Translations under genes and position numbers: made by a program
The notes under the pieces: generated by a model
Databases searched by the model: none
Told to the model about the DNA's origin: nothing
Seen by the model: only the letters and a program-made list of their open reading frames with translations
NCBI GenBank assembly: GCA_016795295.1
Contig: JAEUHP010000091.1
Span: 1-47,895, forward strand
Source of the DNA: Planctomycetota bacterium
Lineage (GTDB): Bacteria; Planctomycetota; UBA1135; UBA2386
DNA: 47,895 nt
Reading direction: 5' to 3'
Shown here: in pieces, positions 19,849 through 28,714 of the stretch
How the letters are laid out: every line of letters starts with the position of its first letter
How positions within the stretch are numbered: position 1 is the first letter of the stretch

Positions 19849-22800
19849 CGGACGAGCCGGGCCCGGTGCAGCCGCTTCGGGCAATTCCGGCCCCTCGGTG
19901 CTGGCATCCGGCTGGGTGCGCCGCAGGGCGCGGCGCAGGGCCGCCAGGAGAACGGCCTCCTGCGGTGGCTTGTCGAGCACCTCGATGCCGAGTTGGTCGA
20001 GACCCTGCAGGATCTCGGGATCGTGCGCGTGCCCGGTGACGAAGACGAACGGCAAGTCGGGGCGCAGGTGGCGCAGTTCGGCCACCAGCGCCGCGCCCAC
20101 CGGGCCCGGCATCTGCACGTCGCTGAGCACGGCGTCGACCTGCGCCACGGCCGCGGCCAGCGCGGCAGTGGCCTGGGCACCGGACTCGGCCTCCTGCACC
20201 TGGAGGCCCGCGCGCTCGAGCAGGGTGCGCAGCGCCGAACGTACGTCGGCTTCGTCCTCGACCAGCAGCACGGTGCGCAGCCGCCGTTCGTCAGCCGGCA
20301 CCGGGACCAGCACCGTGCGCTCCGGGCTCCCTTCGGCCTGGGGCCAGCGAAAGCGGAAGCTGGTGCCCTGGCCCTCGGCAGTGACGAGCTGCACCTCGCC
20401 CTGGAGCTGCTTCGTGATGCCATAGACGGTGGCGAGCCCGAGCCCGGTACCACGATGCCGGTCCTTGGTGGTGAAGAACGGTTCGAAGGCGCGGTCGCGC
20501 ACCTCGGCGGCCATGCCCACCCCGGTGTCGCGCACTTCGAGCCCGACGCGACCTTCGGCGCAGCTCACGGCGACGTGCAGAGTGCCCCCCGTCGGCATCG
20601 CATCACGGGCGTTCACCGCCAGGTTGATGAGGATCTGCTCGATCTGGCTCGGCGCGCAGCGCAGCGGGGCCGGCTGGCTGGCCAGGGCCAACTCCAGGTG
20701 GCACCGTGGCCCCAGCAGGTCCTGGAGCATGCCGGCCATGCCGGCGAGCAACTGGTTCAAGTCGTGCACGGCGGGTGCCACCGCCTCGCGGCTCGCCAGC
20801 GCCAGCAGGTGGCGGGTCATGCGGCGCCCGCGCTCACCGGCTTCGCGGATGCGCGCCACCAACTCGGCGGGCTCGGGCTGGTCGTGCAGGTCTTGGGCCA
20901 GCAGGGAGGCATTGCCCAGAACGATGGTCAGCAGGTTGTTGAAGTCGTGGGCCACGCCGCCGGCGAGCTGGCCGAGGCTCTCCATGCGCCGCAGCAGTTC
21001 GAGTTCGCGTTCGAGCTTGTGGCGCCGGGCATGGTCGGCCTCGATCTGCGCCAGGGCCCGTTCGAGTTCGGCGGTGCGTTCACGCACGCGGTCTTCGAGC
21101 CCCACCTGGGCGAGCTGCAGGGCTGCCGTGCGCTCTTCGACCAGACGTTGCAGGCGCAGTTGCTGGCCGGCGGCGCGCGTGGCGCCACCGCGGAACGCCA
21201 ACCAAGCCCCGCCGAGCAGCAAGCCGCCGGCCAACAGCCGCACCCACAGCGCTTCGGTCCACAGTTCCGGCACCTGCAGCACGAGGCGTACGGGCGTGGC
21301 GCTCGCCCGGCCGGCCAGCGTGACGGCTTCCGCCTCGAAGGTGTAGGTGCCGGCCCGGTCGACGGCGAACTTGGCTTCGCGGTCGAAGCTCGGCAGGCGC
21401 CATTCCGGATGGTCGGGCAACAAGCGCCAGCGGAAGCGGATCTGGCCGGGCTGGTCGAACTCCGCGGTGCCGAGGCCCACCACGAACGTGCGATCCCCCG
21501 CGGGCAGCGCCAGCTTGCCGAACGCCGGCACACTGTGGGCACCCACCAGCAGGCGATCGACGAACACCGGCGGCGCGGGCAGCGCGCCGTCGAGGTCGCG
21601 GGCGGCCACGGAGAGCAGGCCGTCGATGCCACACAGGTAGACGCGATCCGCCACGGCGCAGCCGGCCGGCTGGAAGTTGCCGTTCGCCTCGCCACGCGCA
21701 TCGAGCGGCCCGGCCAGGGGCCGGCAGGCCAGGGTGCTCTGGCGACCGTCGGCGATCGCGTCCAGGCTCGCTGGATCGACCACGAACGTGCCGCGGTTGC
21801 TGCCGACCACCCACTGCCCGCCGAACGGCACCACGGCACAGATGCCTTGGTCGTGCAAACCGTGCTGCCGCCCCACCGCGAGCACCGGAGCGGCGCGCTC
21901 GGTGGCCACGGCGGCGAAGCCGCCGCCGTAGATGGCGACCCAGGTGCGTCCGGAGGGCCTTGGCAGCACCGCGCGCAGCTCGCCGGCTGGCAAGTCGATG
22001 CCGAGCCGCCAGGTGCCGAGCACCCGGCGTTCGCCGTCCAGGCGCAGCAGGGCCTGCTCGGTGGCGACCCAGAGCTCCTGGCCCGGCCCCGGCTCCAAGA
22101 GCCGCACTTCGCGTTGCAGTTCGGGAGGCAGGTTGATCGGCCGCAGCGAGCCGTTGGCCGCCGCGAACAGGCCGTTGCCGGTGCCCAGCCAGAGTTCGTC
22201 GCCGACCTGCCGGAGCACCCGCACCATGCCCACTTCGGGCGCCTCGACGACCGTTGCGACATGGCCGTCCGACCAGCGGCCGACGCGGCCTTCGGTGGCG
22301 AACCAGAGCTCCTGGCCCTCGGCCAGCAGCGCGGTGACCGGGCCCTCGACCCACGGCACCGGGGTGAAGCCGGTGGCGTTGCCGCGGAACAGGCCCCGAT
22401 GGTTGGCGACCCAGACGCCGCCCTGTCCGTCAGGCGCCACGGCATTCTGCCCGGCACTGGGGATGCCGTGCTCCGGGCCGTGCACCGCCACTTCGGAATG
22501 GCGCAGCCGGAGCAGGCCGCTGTTGAGGAACCCGACCCACAACCCGCCCGCTGGATCGCTGCCGAGCGTGCGCACCGTGCCCGCCAGCGCCATCGCGCAG
22601 CGCGCTCGGCCGCGTTCCGGCTCGAAACGCACCAGGTGGCTGGTCGTGGCGTACCACAAGGAACCGCTGGCAGTCCGGTGCACGGCGTGCACACACTGCC
22701 CGACGGTGTCGGCGACCAGCTCCTGGGTGCCGCCGTGCCAACGCAGCAGGCCGCGGTTGGAGGCGAGCCAGAGCTCGCCTTCGGCGCCCAGTACCGCATC

Positions 22801-23427
22801 GTTGAGGTTGCCGGCCCGCAGCGAATGGGGGGTGCCGTCGCGCACTTCGTGCAGGCCTGCAGCCCCGGCCAGCAGGATGCGTTCGCCCAGCACCAGGATC
22901 CGCCGCACCCCGGCCACGGGCTGCTGGAACGCTGGTCGGTAGCCCTGGCCCGGCAGCACCTCGAGCACGTCCCGCTCGCTGGTGGCGACCAGCCGCCCGT
23001 CCGGCAGGCGGGCGATCGCACCGAGCCAACTGGCCGGCCAGTTCGGCGTGCTGCGGAACCGGCCGTGGACCCACTGCACCACGCCCCCCCGGTCGGTGCC
23101 GACCCACAGGGTGCCGTCCGGGTCCTCGGCGAGCGCCAGCACCCGGTTGCTGCCCAGTTCGGGCGCGGCCGCGGTGTCGTGGTTGCGCCACTGGGTGCCG
23201 TCGAAGCGGCACAAGCCACCGAAGGTGCCCACCCACAGGAACCCGTCCCGGGAGCGGAGCAGCGCCGACACCGAGTTCTGGGGCAGGGCGCCACTGGCGG
23301 TCCAGTGTTGCACCGCAAAGGGGCTGCCCTTGGGCACCTGCAGAGGCAGTTCCTGGGCCACGGCGCCGCGGAGGGCGCCCAGCCAGAGGCCGAGGGCGGT
23401 GGTGCAGTTGCGGAGCGAACGACTCAT
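19846..23427 (-). CDS. Hybrid histidine kinase with periplasmic beta-propeller sensor
   Basis: This one-protein two-component system has 1193 residues. A signal sequence ends at about GAVAQELP. Many short repeats of two-component-regulator propeller type follow (GFLWVGTFGGLCRFDG, GTLWVGTDRGGVVQW, GGVWVANHRGLFRG). A Y_Y_Y-like domain (RFRWRLLPDHPEW) and one transmembrane helix (about 750) follow, then a coiled-coil linker. The kinase core has the H-box GGVAHDFNNLLT (His about 826), N-box NLAVNARDAM, DTGVGM and GTGLGLATVYG. A C-terminal receiver ends the protein (Asp about 1103 in LSDVQMPG; LDKP Lys). It lacks a DNA-binding output domain, so signal transfer to another protein is expected. The start is ATG 23427, because the frame upstream is not signal-like. 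Confidence 0.93.
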   Translation of the reverse strand: MSRSLRNCTTALGLWLGALRGAVAQELPLQVPKGSPFAVQHWTASGALPQNSVSALLRSRDGFLWVGTFGGLCRFDGTQWRNHDTAAAPELGSNRVLALAEDPDGTLWVGTDRGGVVQWVHGRFRSTPNWPASWLGAIARLPDGRLVATSERDVLEVLPGQGYRPAFQQPVAGVRRILVLGERILLAGAAGLHEVRDGTPHSLRAGNLNDAVLGAEGELWLASNRGLLRWHGGTQELVADTVGQCVHAVHRTASGSLWYATTSHLVRFEPERGRARCAMALAGTVRTLGSDPAGGLWVGFLNSGLLRLRHSEVAVHGPEHGIPSAGQNAVAPDGQGGVWVANHRGLFRGNATGFTPVPWVEGPVTALLAEGQELWFATEGRVGRWSDGHVATVVEAPEVGMVRVLRQVGDELWLGTGNGLFAAANGSLRPINLPPELQREVRLLEPGPGQELWVATEQALLRLDGERRVLGTWRLGIDLPAGELRAVLPRPSGRTWVAIYGGGFAAVATERAAPVLAVGRQHGLHDQGICAVVPFGGQWVVGSNRGTFVVDPASLDAIADGRQSTLACRPLAGPLDARGEANGNFQPAGCAVADRVYLCGIDGLLSVAARDLDGALPAPPVFVDRLLVGAHSVPAFGKLALPAGDRTFVVGLGTAEFDQPGQIRFRWRLLPDHPEWRLPSFDREAKFAVDRAGTYTFEAEAVTLAGRASATPVRLVLQVPELWTEALWVRLLAGGLLLGGAWLAFRGGATRAAGQQLRLQRLVEERTAALQLAQVGLEDRVRERTAELERALAQIEADHARRHKLERELELLRRMESLGQLAGGVAHDFNNLLTIVLGNASLLAQDLHDQPEPAELVARIREAGERGRRMTRHLLALASREAVAPAVHDLNQLLAGMAGMLQDLLGPRCHLELALASQPAPLRCAPSQIEQILINLAVNARDAMPTGGTLHVAVSCAEGRVGLEVRDTGVGMAAEVRDRAFEPFFTTKDRHRGTGLGLATVYGITKQLQGEVQLVTAEGQGTSFRFRWPQAEGSPERTVLVPVPADERRLRTVLLVEDEADVRSALRTLLERAGLQVQEAESGAQATAALAAAVAQVDAVLSDVQMPGPVGAALVAELRHLRPDLPFVFVTGHAHDPEILQGLDQLGIEVLDKPPQEAVLLAALRRALRRTQPDASTEGPELPEAAAPGPARP

Positions 23428-23510
23428 GGGCACGGTGGCATCGGCAGTTCGGGGGGTGCCGCCCAAGTTTGCACCACCGCCCGACGCCCGACCAAGCCAC
23501 CGAGAAGGTG

Positions 23511-23539
23511 TTTTCAGCGCCCAGGTCGATCGCTACCCT
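23511..23539 (+). promoter_or_regulatory. Putative promoter of efp copy 1 (TTTTCA-17-TACCCT)
   Basis: TTTTCA (23511-23516) and TACCCT (23534-23539) are separated by 17 nt, the standard sigma-70 spacing. The -10 box ends 9 nt before the ATG, so the mRNA would be leaderless or nearly so. This is the best complete promoter in the window. Confidence 0.55.
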
Positions 23540-23548
23540 GCTGCCCCC

Positions 23549-24097
23549 ATGCAAGTCAGCGCGCTCGAACTCCGTCCCGGCACCATCGTCAAGTACGAGG
23601 GCCGCATGTGCACCGTGGTCTGGTGGAACATCCTGCGCAACGATCGCCGCGCGTTCGTGCAGATGCGCATCAAGGATCTGCAGAACGGTCGCACCACCGA
23701 ACTCAAGGAGCACACCGACTCGAAGTGGGAAGTGCTCGACAAGGAGGACAAGGACCTCAGCCACTCCTACCGCGATGGCATCGACGAGGTGTTCTTCACC
23801 GAGACCGGCGACGAAGTGCGCTGCCCGGTCGCGGCCGCCGAGGACGCGCTGCAGTGGCCGGCGGAGCTGTACAAGGGCTTCTTCGTCGATGGCGCGCTGG
23901 TGGCGGTGTTCCCGCCCAAGCACTCGGTGCTGACCATCACCGAGACCGCCCCGCCGATCCGCGGCGCTGGCAGCGGCATGAAGGACGCCGTGTTGGAGAA
24001 CGGCATGAAGGCCAAGGTCAACCAGCTCTGTGACGTCGGCGACAAGGTGCGCATCGACACCGAGACCATGGAGTTCAAGGAACGCATCGCCAAGTAG
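23549..24097 (+). CDS. efp: Elongation factor P, divergent paralogue 1
   Basis: EF-P relieves ribosomes stalled at polyproline. The 182 residues show the KOW-like N domain (LRPGTIVKYEGRMCTVV), the OB domain and the C domain ending in VGDKVRIDTETMEFKERI. The domain I loop tip normally carries Lys (E. coli PGKGQ) or Arg (Pseudomonas SGRNA). Here it reads Leu-Arg-Asn-Asp-Arg-Arg-Ala-Phe, so Asp aligns with the modified position, with Arg on either side. The C-terminal half also departs from the usual STGLVIKVP motif (MKAKVNQLCDVGDKV). It is 12 nt ahead of a cstA-like gene, probably one operon. A second EF-P gene lies at 30005. No epmA, epmB or earP is seen. Confidence 0.85.
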   Translation: MQVSALELRPGTIVKYEGRMCTVVWWNILRNDRRAFVQMRIKDLQNGRTTELKEHTDSKWEVLDKEDKDLSHSYRDGIDEVFFTETGDEVRCPVAAAEDALQWPAELYKGFFVDGALVAVFPPKHSVLTITETAPPIRGAGSGMKDAVLENGMKAKVNQLCDVGDKVRIDTETMEFKERIAK

Positions 24098-24108
24098 GCG
24101 TTCGGGCC

Positions 24109-25812
24109 GTGTCGCTGGCGCTGTTGCTGCTCGGCTGCCTCGGCGTGTTCGCGCTGGCGCACCGCCTCTACGGCCGACTGCTGGTCGCTCTGTTCGGCCT
24201 GGACCCGGCGGCCAAGACCCCGGCCCACTGCCACCGCGACGGCCAGGACTTCGAGCCTGTGCCGCGGTTCTATCTGCTGTCGCAGCACTTCTCGGCGATC
24301 TCGGCGGCTGGACCGATCGTCGGCCCGATCGTCGCCGCTTCGCTGTTCGGCTGGCAGCCGGCGTTCTGGTGGATCGTGATCGGCTGCGTGTTCCTCGGTG
24401 CGATGCACGACTTCGGCGCGCTGGTCGCTTCGGTGCGCCACGGTGCCGGGTCGGTGGCGCAGGTGCTGCGCGCCCATTTGAATCCGCGCAGCTACCGGGT
24501 GTTCACGCTCTACATCTGGCTGGCGCTGATCTACGTGATCGTGGCGTTCACCGACGTCACGGCCCGCGCCTTCGTCGAAGCACTCGAAGTGCCGGTGCCG
24601 GGCCAGGAGCAACCCCTGCCGATCGCCGGCGCTGGCGTGGCCGCCAGTTCGATGCTCTACCTCGGCATCAGCCTGCTGATGGGCGTGGTGGTGCGCTGGC
24701 TGCGGCCCCCGCTCTGGTTGACGACGCTGGTGTTCGTGCCGCTGGTCGGCGTGGCGATCTGGCTCGGTCCCGAGCTGCCGATCGACTGGCGTGCCGACGG
24801 ACCGGTGCCCTCGAAGTACTGGGCGCTCGGCATCCTGGCCTACTGCGGCATCGCTTCGGTGCTGCCGATGTGGCTCCTGCTGCAGCCGCGTGGCTACCTC
24901 GGCGGCTTCTTCCTCTACGCCACGCTGGGCGGCGGCCTGCTCGGGCTGTTGCTGCTCGACCCGCCGATCGCTTGGCCAGCTTTCACCGCCTGGACGGCGG
25001 CGAACGGCCAGCCGCTGCTGCCGTTTCTGTGCATCACCATCGCCTGCGGTGCGGTGAGTGGTTTCCACGGGCTGGTCTGTTCGGGCACCACCAGCAAGCA
25101 GCTCGACCGCGAGCCCGATGCGCATCTGGTCGGCTACGGCGGCATGCTGCTCGAAGGCGTGGTGGCGCTGCTGGCGCTGGCCACCGTGATGGTGCTGCGG
25201 CCCGGTTCGCCCCTGGTCGGAGCGGGTCCGGACAAGGTGTTCGGGGTCGGCATCGGCACGTTCTTGCACCAGCTCGGCGTGCCACTCGCGTTCGCGGTGA
25301 CGTTCGGCATGCTGGCGTTCGCCACGTTCGTCTACGACACGCTGGACGTGTGCACTCGGTTGGCCCGCTACCTGTTCCGCGAGTTCACCGGCTGGCAGAG
25401 CCGCGCTGGCGATGCCATCGGCACGGTGGTGTCACTGGCCCTGCCGGCTTGGTTCGTCGCTGCCACCGCCACCGACGCCACCGGGCGCGTGGTGCCGGCC
25501 TACCAGGTGATCTGGCCGCTGTTCGGCTCGACCAACCAGCTGTTGGCCGGGCTGACTCTGGTCGGGCTGTCGCTGTGGCTCGCGCACACGCAGAAGCCGC
25601 GGCTCCTGCGTTGGCTGGTCGGGGTGCCGATGGTCTGGATGATGGGCATCACCACGAGTGCCCTGGTGCTGCAGATCCAAGCGGCCAGGGATCCGGTGTT
25701 GCGCACCGTGGCGGTGGTGTTGCTCGGTCTCGCCCTGTGGATCACCGGGGAGGCACTCTGGTCGCTGCGATCCCGGCGGCGCGTCGGCCCGCCCCCCGTG
25801 CCATCGTCCTGA
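24109..25812 (+). CDS. CstA-family carbon starvation transporter
   Basis: This polytopic inner-membrane permease has 567 residues and at least a dozen hydrophobic helices. Family marks are DGQDFEPVPRFYLLSQHFSA, AGPIVGPIVAASLFGW, GAMHDFGALVASVRHG, GTTSKQL followed by VGYGGMLLEG, and FGSTNQLLAGL. Characterised CstA-type proteins import pyruvate or peptides when carbon is scarce; the substrate here is not predictable. It is shorter than the roughly 700-residue E. coli CstA, as in the compact branch. The start is GTG 24109, 11 nt after the efp stop, implying cotranscription. It ends against topA with a strong hairpin between. Confidence 0.88.
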   Translation: MSLALLLLGCLGVFALAHRLYGRLLVALFGLDPAAKTPAHCHRDGQDFEPVPRFYLLSQHFSAISAAGPIVGPIVAASLFGWQPAFWWIVIGCVFLGAMHDFGALVASVRHGAGSVAQVLRAHLNPRSYRVFTLYIWLALIYVIVAFTDVTARAFVEALEVPVPGQEQPLPIAGAGVAASSMLYLGISLLMGVVVRWLRPPLWLTTLVFVPLVGVAIWLGPELPIDWRADGPVPSKYWALGILAYCGIASVLPMWLLLQPRGYLGGFFLYATLGGGLLGLLLLDPPIAWPAFTAWTAANGQPLLPFLCITIACGAVSGFHGLVCSGTTSKQLDREPDAHLVGYGGMLLEGVVALLALATVMVLRPGSPLVGAGPDKVFGVGIGTFLHQLGVPLAFAVTFGMLAFATFVYDTLDVCTRLARYLFREFTGWQSRAGDAIGTVVSLALPAWFVAATATDATGRVVPAYQVIWPLFGSTNQLLAGLTLVGLSLWLAHTQKPRLLRWLVGVPMVWMMGITTSALVLQIQAARDPVLRTVAVVLLGLALWITGEALWSLRSRRRVGPPPVPSS

Positions 25813-25866
25813 ACCGAGCTGGCGGGGGCTGGGGCCGCGGCGCCATGCGCCGTTCCCGGTGGGTCC

Positions 25867-25896
25867 TTCCGGCGGCGCGTTGCGCGCCGCCCGGAA
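25867..25896. terminator. Strong bidirectional hairpin between cstA and topA
   Basis: TTCC-GGCGGCGCG (25867-25879), loop TTG (25880-25882), CGCGCCGCC (25883-25891), a bulged C and GGAA (25893-25896) make a 13-bp stem. It abuts the topA stop codon and lies 54 nt after the cstA stop. No T-tract follows on either strand, so termination by structure, Rho or RNase protection is equally open. Confidence 0.55.
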
Positions 25897-28566
25897 TCAC
25901 CGGCTCTTGGCTGCCGAACGCCGCGCCGGCCGCTTCTTCGCCGGCCCCTTGGCGGCGCGTTCCGCCAGCAGTTCCACGGCGCGCGCCAGAGTCAGCTCGT
26001 CGGGGTTCTCGTCCTTGCCCAACGACGCATTGGTGGTGCCGTCGGTGACGTACGGGCCGTAGCGCCCATCCAGCAGCTTGATCGCGGCCTTGCTCTGCGG
26101 GTGCTCCCCCAGCTCCCGGCGCGCCTTGGCCGGCGCCCGCCCCGGCCGGCCGCGACCTCCGGTCTTCGGCTGGGCGAACAGCGCCTTCGCCTCGTCCAGG
26201 GTCACCTCGAGCGGCGAACGGCCCGCCGGCAGGCTGCGCGTTTCCTTGCCCCACTTCAGGTAGGGCCCGAACCGGCCGTTGGCGGCCAGCACCGGCTCGT
26301 CGGCGCCTTCGGCGGTCTTGGCTGTGCCGACCACGCGCGGCAACGCCAGCGTGGCCAGCGCTTCGTCGAGGGTCGCGGTCTCCGGCGCCATGCCGGGCAG
26401 CAGCGAAGCCATCTTCGGCTTCGCCGCCTTCTTCTTGCCGCCTTCGGTGGCCTCGCCGAGCTGGAAGTACGGCCCGAACCGCCCCACCTTGACGAACACG
26501 GGCAGGCCCGTGGCCGGATCGGTGCCGAGCTGCTTCGGCCCGTCGCCGCCCTTCTGCAGCAGCTCGATCGCCTTGGCCAAGGTCATCTCGTCCGGCGCCA
26601 TCGCCTCGGGCACCGGCGCCTTCTTGTCGCCGCAGGACAGGAACGGCCCGTAGCGGCCGACCCGCACCTCGACCAGTTCGCCGGCCTCGTTGTTGCCGAG
26701 CGGGATCGAGCAGACCTTGCGCGGATCGATGTGCTCCTCGACGCCCGCAACCCGGTCGCGCAGGCCCGGCTGGCCATTCGTGGCGCCATCGCCGAGGAAG
26801 AAGTGCTGCAGGTAGTCGAGCCGGCGCGCCTTGCCGTTGCTGATCTCGTCGAGATCGTCCTCCATCTTGGCGGTGAACTGGTAGTCCACCAACCAGCCGA
26901 GGTACTGCGCCAGTAGATCCACGACTGCGAACGCGGTGAAGGTTGGCACCAAGGCGGTGCCCTTCTTCCACACGTATTCGCGGCGCACGATCGTTTCGAT
27001 GATCGCCGCATAGGTCGACGGTCGGCCGATGCCGCGCGCTTCGAGTTCCTTGATCAGGCCGGCCTCGGTGACTCGCCCCGGCGGTTCGGTGGTGTGGCCG
27101 GCGGGCTTCAGCTCGCGCGCCGTGGCCTGCTGGCCCGGCTGCAGCCCCGGCAGCACGCGCTCTTGCTCGGCGAGTTCGCTGTCGGCGTCTTCGAGGTCCT
27201 CGACGTAGGCGAGCCGGTAGCCGGCGAACTCGATGGTCTTGCCGGTGGCGACGAACTTGGCCTGGCCCTGCGACCGGGTCGCCATGCCCAGGGTCATGGT
27301 GGTGCGCTGGCCGCGCGCGTCCTTCATCTGGCTGGCGACGGTGCGCCGCCAGATCAGTTCGTAGACCTGCCGCTCGTCCTGACCCATGTCGCCCGGCAGG
27401 GCCTGCGGGGCGACGAACTCGCTGCCGGCGGGCCGGATCGCCTCGTGGGCTTCCTGGGCGTTCTTCACCTTGGTCGCATACTGCCGCGGGGCGTCGGGCA
27501 GGTACTCGGCGCCGAAGTCGCGCGCGATCAGACCGCGCGCGGCGCTGATCGCCTGGCCACTCAGCGTGGTCGAGTCGGTGCGCATGTAGGTGATGAAGCC
27601 GTTCTCGTAGAGCCGCTGCGCGGCGCGCATGGTGCGTTGCGCCCCGAAGCGCAACTTGCGCGCGGCCTCCTGCTGCAGGGTCGAGGTGGTGAACGGCGGG
27701 TACGGCCGCTCGACATAGGGTTTGTGCTCGACGTCCAGCACGGTGGCCGCCTGCCCGGCCAGTTCGGTGGCCAGAGCGAGCGCCTCGGGCTGGCCGAGTC
27801 GCACCAAACCCTTGCCGCCGGCCTTCAGTTGGCCGGTGTCGGGGTCGAAGTCGCGGCTGGTGGCGACCCGCTCGGTGCCGAGGAACTGCAACGGCGCCTG
27901 GAACGGGGCACCCACCGCCCCCGCGAGCACCGCGTCGACGCTCCAGTAGTCGGCGGCCCGGAAGCGCATGCGTTCGCGTTCCCGTTCGACGATCAGCCGC
28001 ACCGCGACGCTCTGCACGCGCCCGGCGGACAGCTTGGGCCGCACCTTCTTCCACAACAGCGGCGACACCGTGTAGCCGTAGAGCCGATCCACCAGGCGGC
28101 GAGTCTCCTGGGCTTCGACCAGGTCCATGTCGATCTGCCGTGGGCTCTCGAGTGCCTCCAGGATCGCGCTCTTGGTGATCTCGTGGAACACGAGGCGCTT
28201 GGTCTCGCACTTCGGTTGCAGCTCCTGGACCAGATGCCAGGAGATCGACTCGCCCTCGCGGTCTTCGTCGGTCGCCAGGTACAGCACTGGCGCGTCTTGC
28301 ACCATCGCCCGCAGCTTCTTCAGGTGGTCGCGCTTGTCGGCCGGCACCACGTACAGCGCCTTGAACCCCTGCTCGACGTCGATGCCGAGTTTGGCCCACT
28401 TCTCCTTCTTCAGGCGCTCGGGCACCTCGCTGGCATCGGAGGGCAGATCGCGGATGTGGCCGATGCTGGCCTCGATCCGGTAGGCGGAGCCGAGGAATTT
28501 GCCGATCGTTCGAGCCTTGGCCGGCGACTCGACGATCACGAGGGGGGTGCCCTGCTTCTGTGCCAT
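25897..28566 (-). CDS. topA: DNA topoisomerase I (type IA)
   Basis: TopA relaxes negative supercoils. The 889 residues comprise the TOPRIM domain (IVESPAKARTIGKFLG; acidic DEDREGESIS), the gate domains with active-site Tyr about 327 in ITYMRTDST, and the clamp. Instead of C4 zinc fingers, the C terminus has four topoisomerase C-terminal repeats: GRYGPFLSCG, GRFGPYFQLG, GRFGPYLKWG and GRYGPYVTDG. A Lys/Arg-rich tail (AKKRPARRSAAKSR) likely binds DNA. Zinc-finger-free tails with such repeats are known in several phyla. It converges on cstA and reads away from the aminotransferase-like gene behind it, 149 nt apart. Confidence 0.96.
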   Translation of the reverse strand: MAQKQGTPLVIVESPAKARTIGKFLGSAYRIEASIGHIRDLPSDASEVPERLKKEKWAKLGIDVEQGFKALYVVPADKRDHLKKLRAMVQDAPVLYLATDEDREGESISWHLVQELQPKCETKRLVFHEITKSAILEALESPRQIDMDLVEAQETRRLVDRLYGYTVSPLLWKKVRPKLSAGRVQSVAVRLIVERERERMRFRAADYWSVDAVLAGAVGAPFQAPLQFLGTERVATSRDFDPDTGQLKAGGKGLVRLGQPEALALATELAGQAATVLDVEHKPYVERPYPPFTTSTLQQEAARKLRFGAQRTMRAAQRLYENGFITYMRTDSTTLSGQAISAARGLIARDFGAEYLPDAPRQYATKVKNAQEAHEAIRPAGSEFVAPQALPGDMGQDERQVYELIWRRTVASQMKDARGQRTTMTLGMATRSQGQAKFVATGKTIEFAGYRLAYVEDLEDADSELAEQERVLPGLQPGQQATARELKPAGHTTEPPGRVTEAGLIKELEARGIGRPSTYAAIIETIVRREYVWKKGTALVPTFTAFAVVDLLAQYLGWLVDYQFTAKMEDDLDEISNGKARRLDYLQHFFLGDGATNGQPGLRDRVAGVEEHIDPRKVCSIPLGNNEAGELVEVRVGRYGPFLSCGDKKAPVPEAMAPDEMTLAKAIELLQKGGDGPKQLGTDPATGLPVFVKVGRFGPYFQLGEATEGGKKKAAKPKMASLLPGMAPETATLDEALATLALPRVVGTAKTAEGADEPVLAANGRFGPYLKWGKETRSLPAGRSPLEVTLDEAKALFAQPKTGGRGRPGRAPAKARRELGEHPQSKAAIKLLDGRYGPYVTDGTTNASLGKDENPDELTLARAVELLAERAAKGPAKKRPARRSAAKSR

Positions 28567-28714
28567 GCGGAGGGGGTTGGGGCGCCCTTGTTAGGGGCAT
28601 CGGGAACGACCTGTCAAGGATCTCGGTCCGCGAAAGCTCCCATCTTGAGGCCGGTTCGGCCACTCCGTCGCTCGCTGCGGTCGGCGACGCGCCACCGACG
28701 CACCGCCGCGCGCG

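Noticed and set aside
18229-24033. A 1934-codon open frame on the plus strand opposite the S46 peptidase and histidine kinase
   Set aside because: Stop codons are rare in this GC-rich DNA. The translation is rich in His, Gln, Gly and Arg with no domain, while the opposite strand holds complete families.
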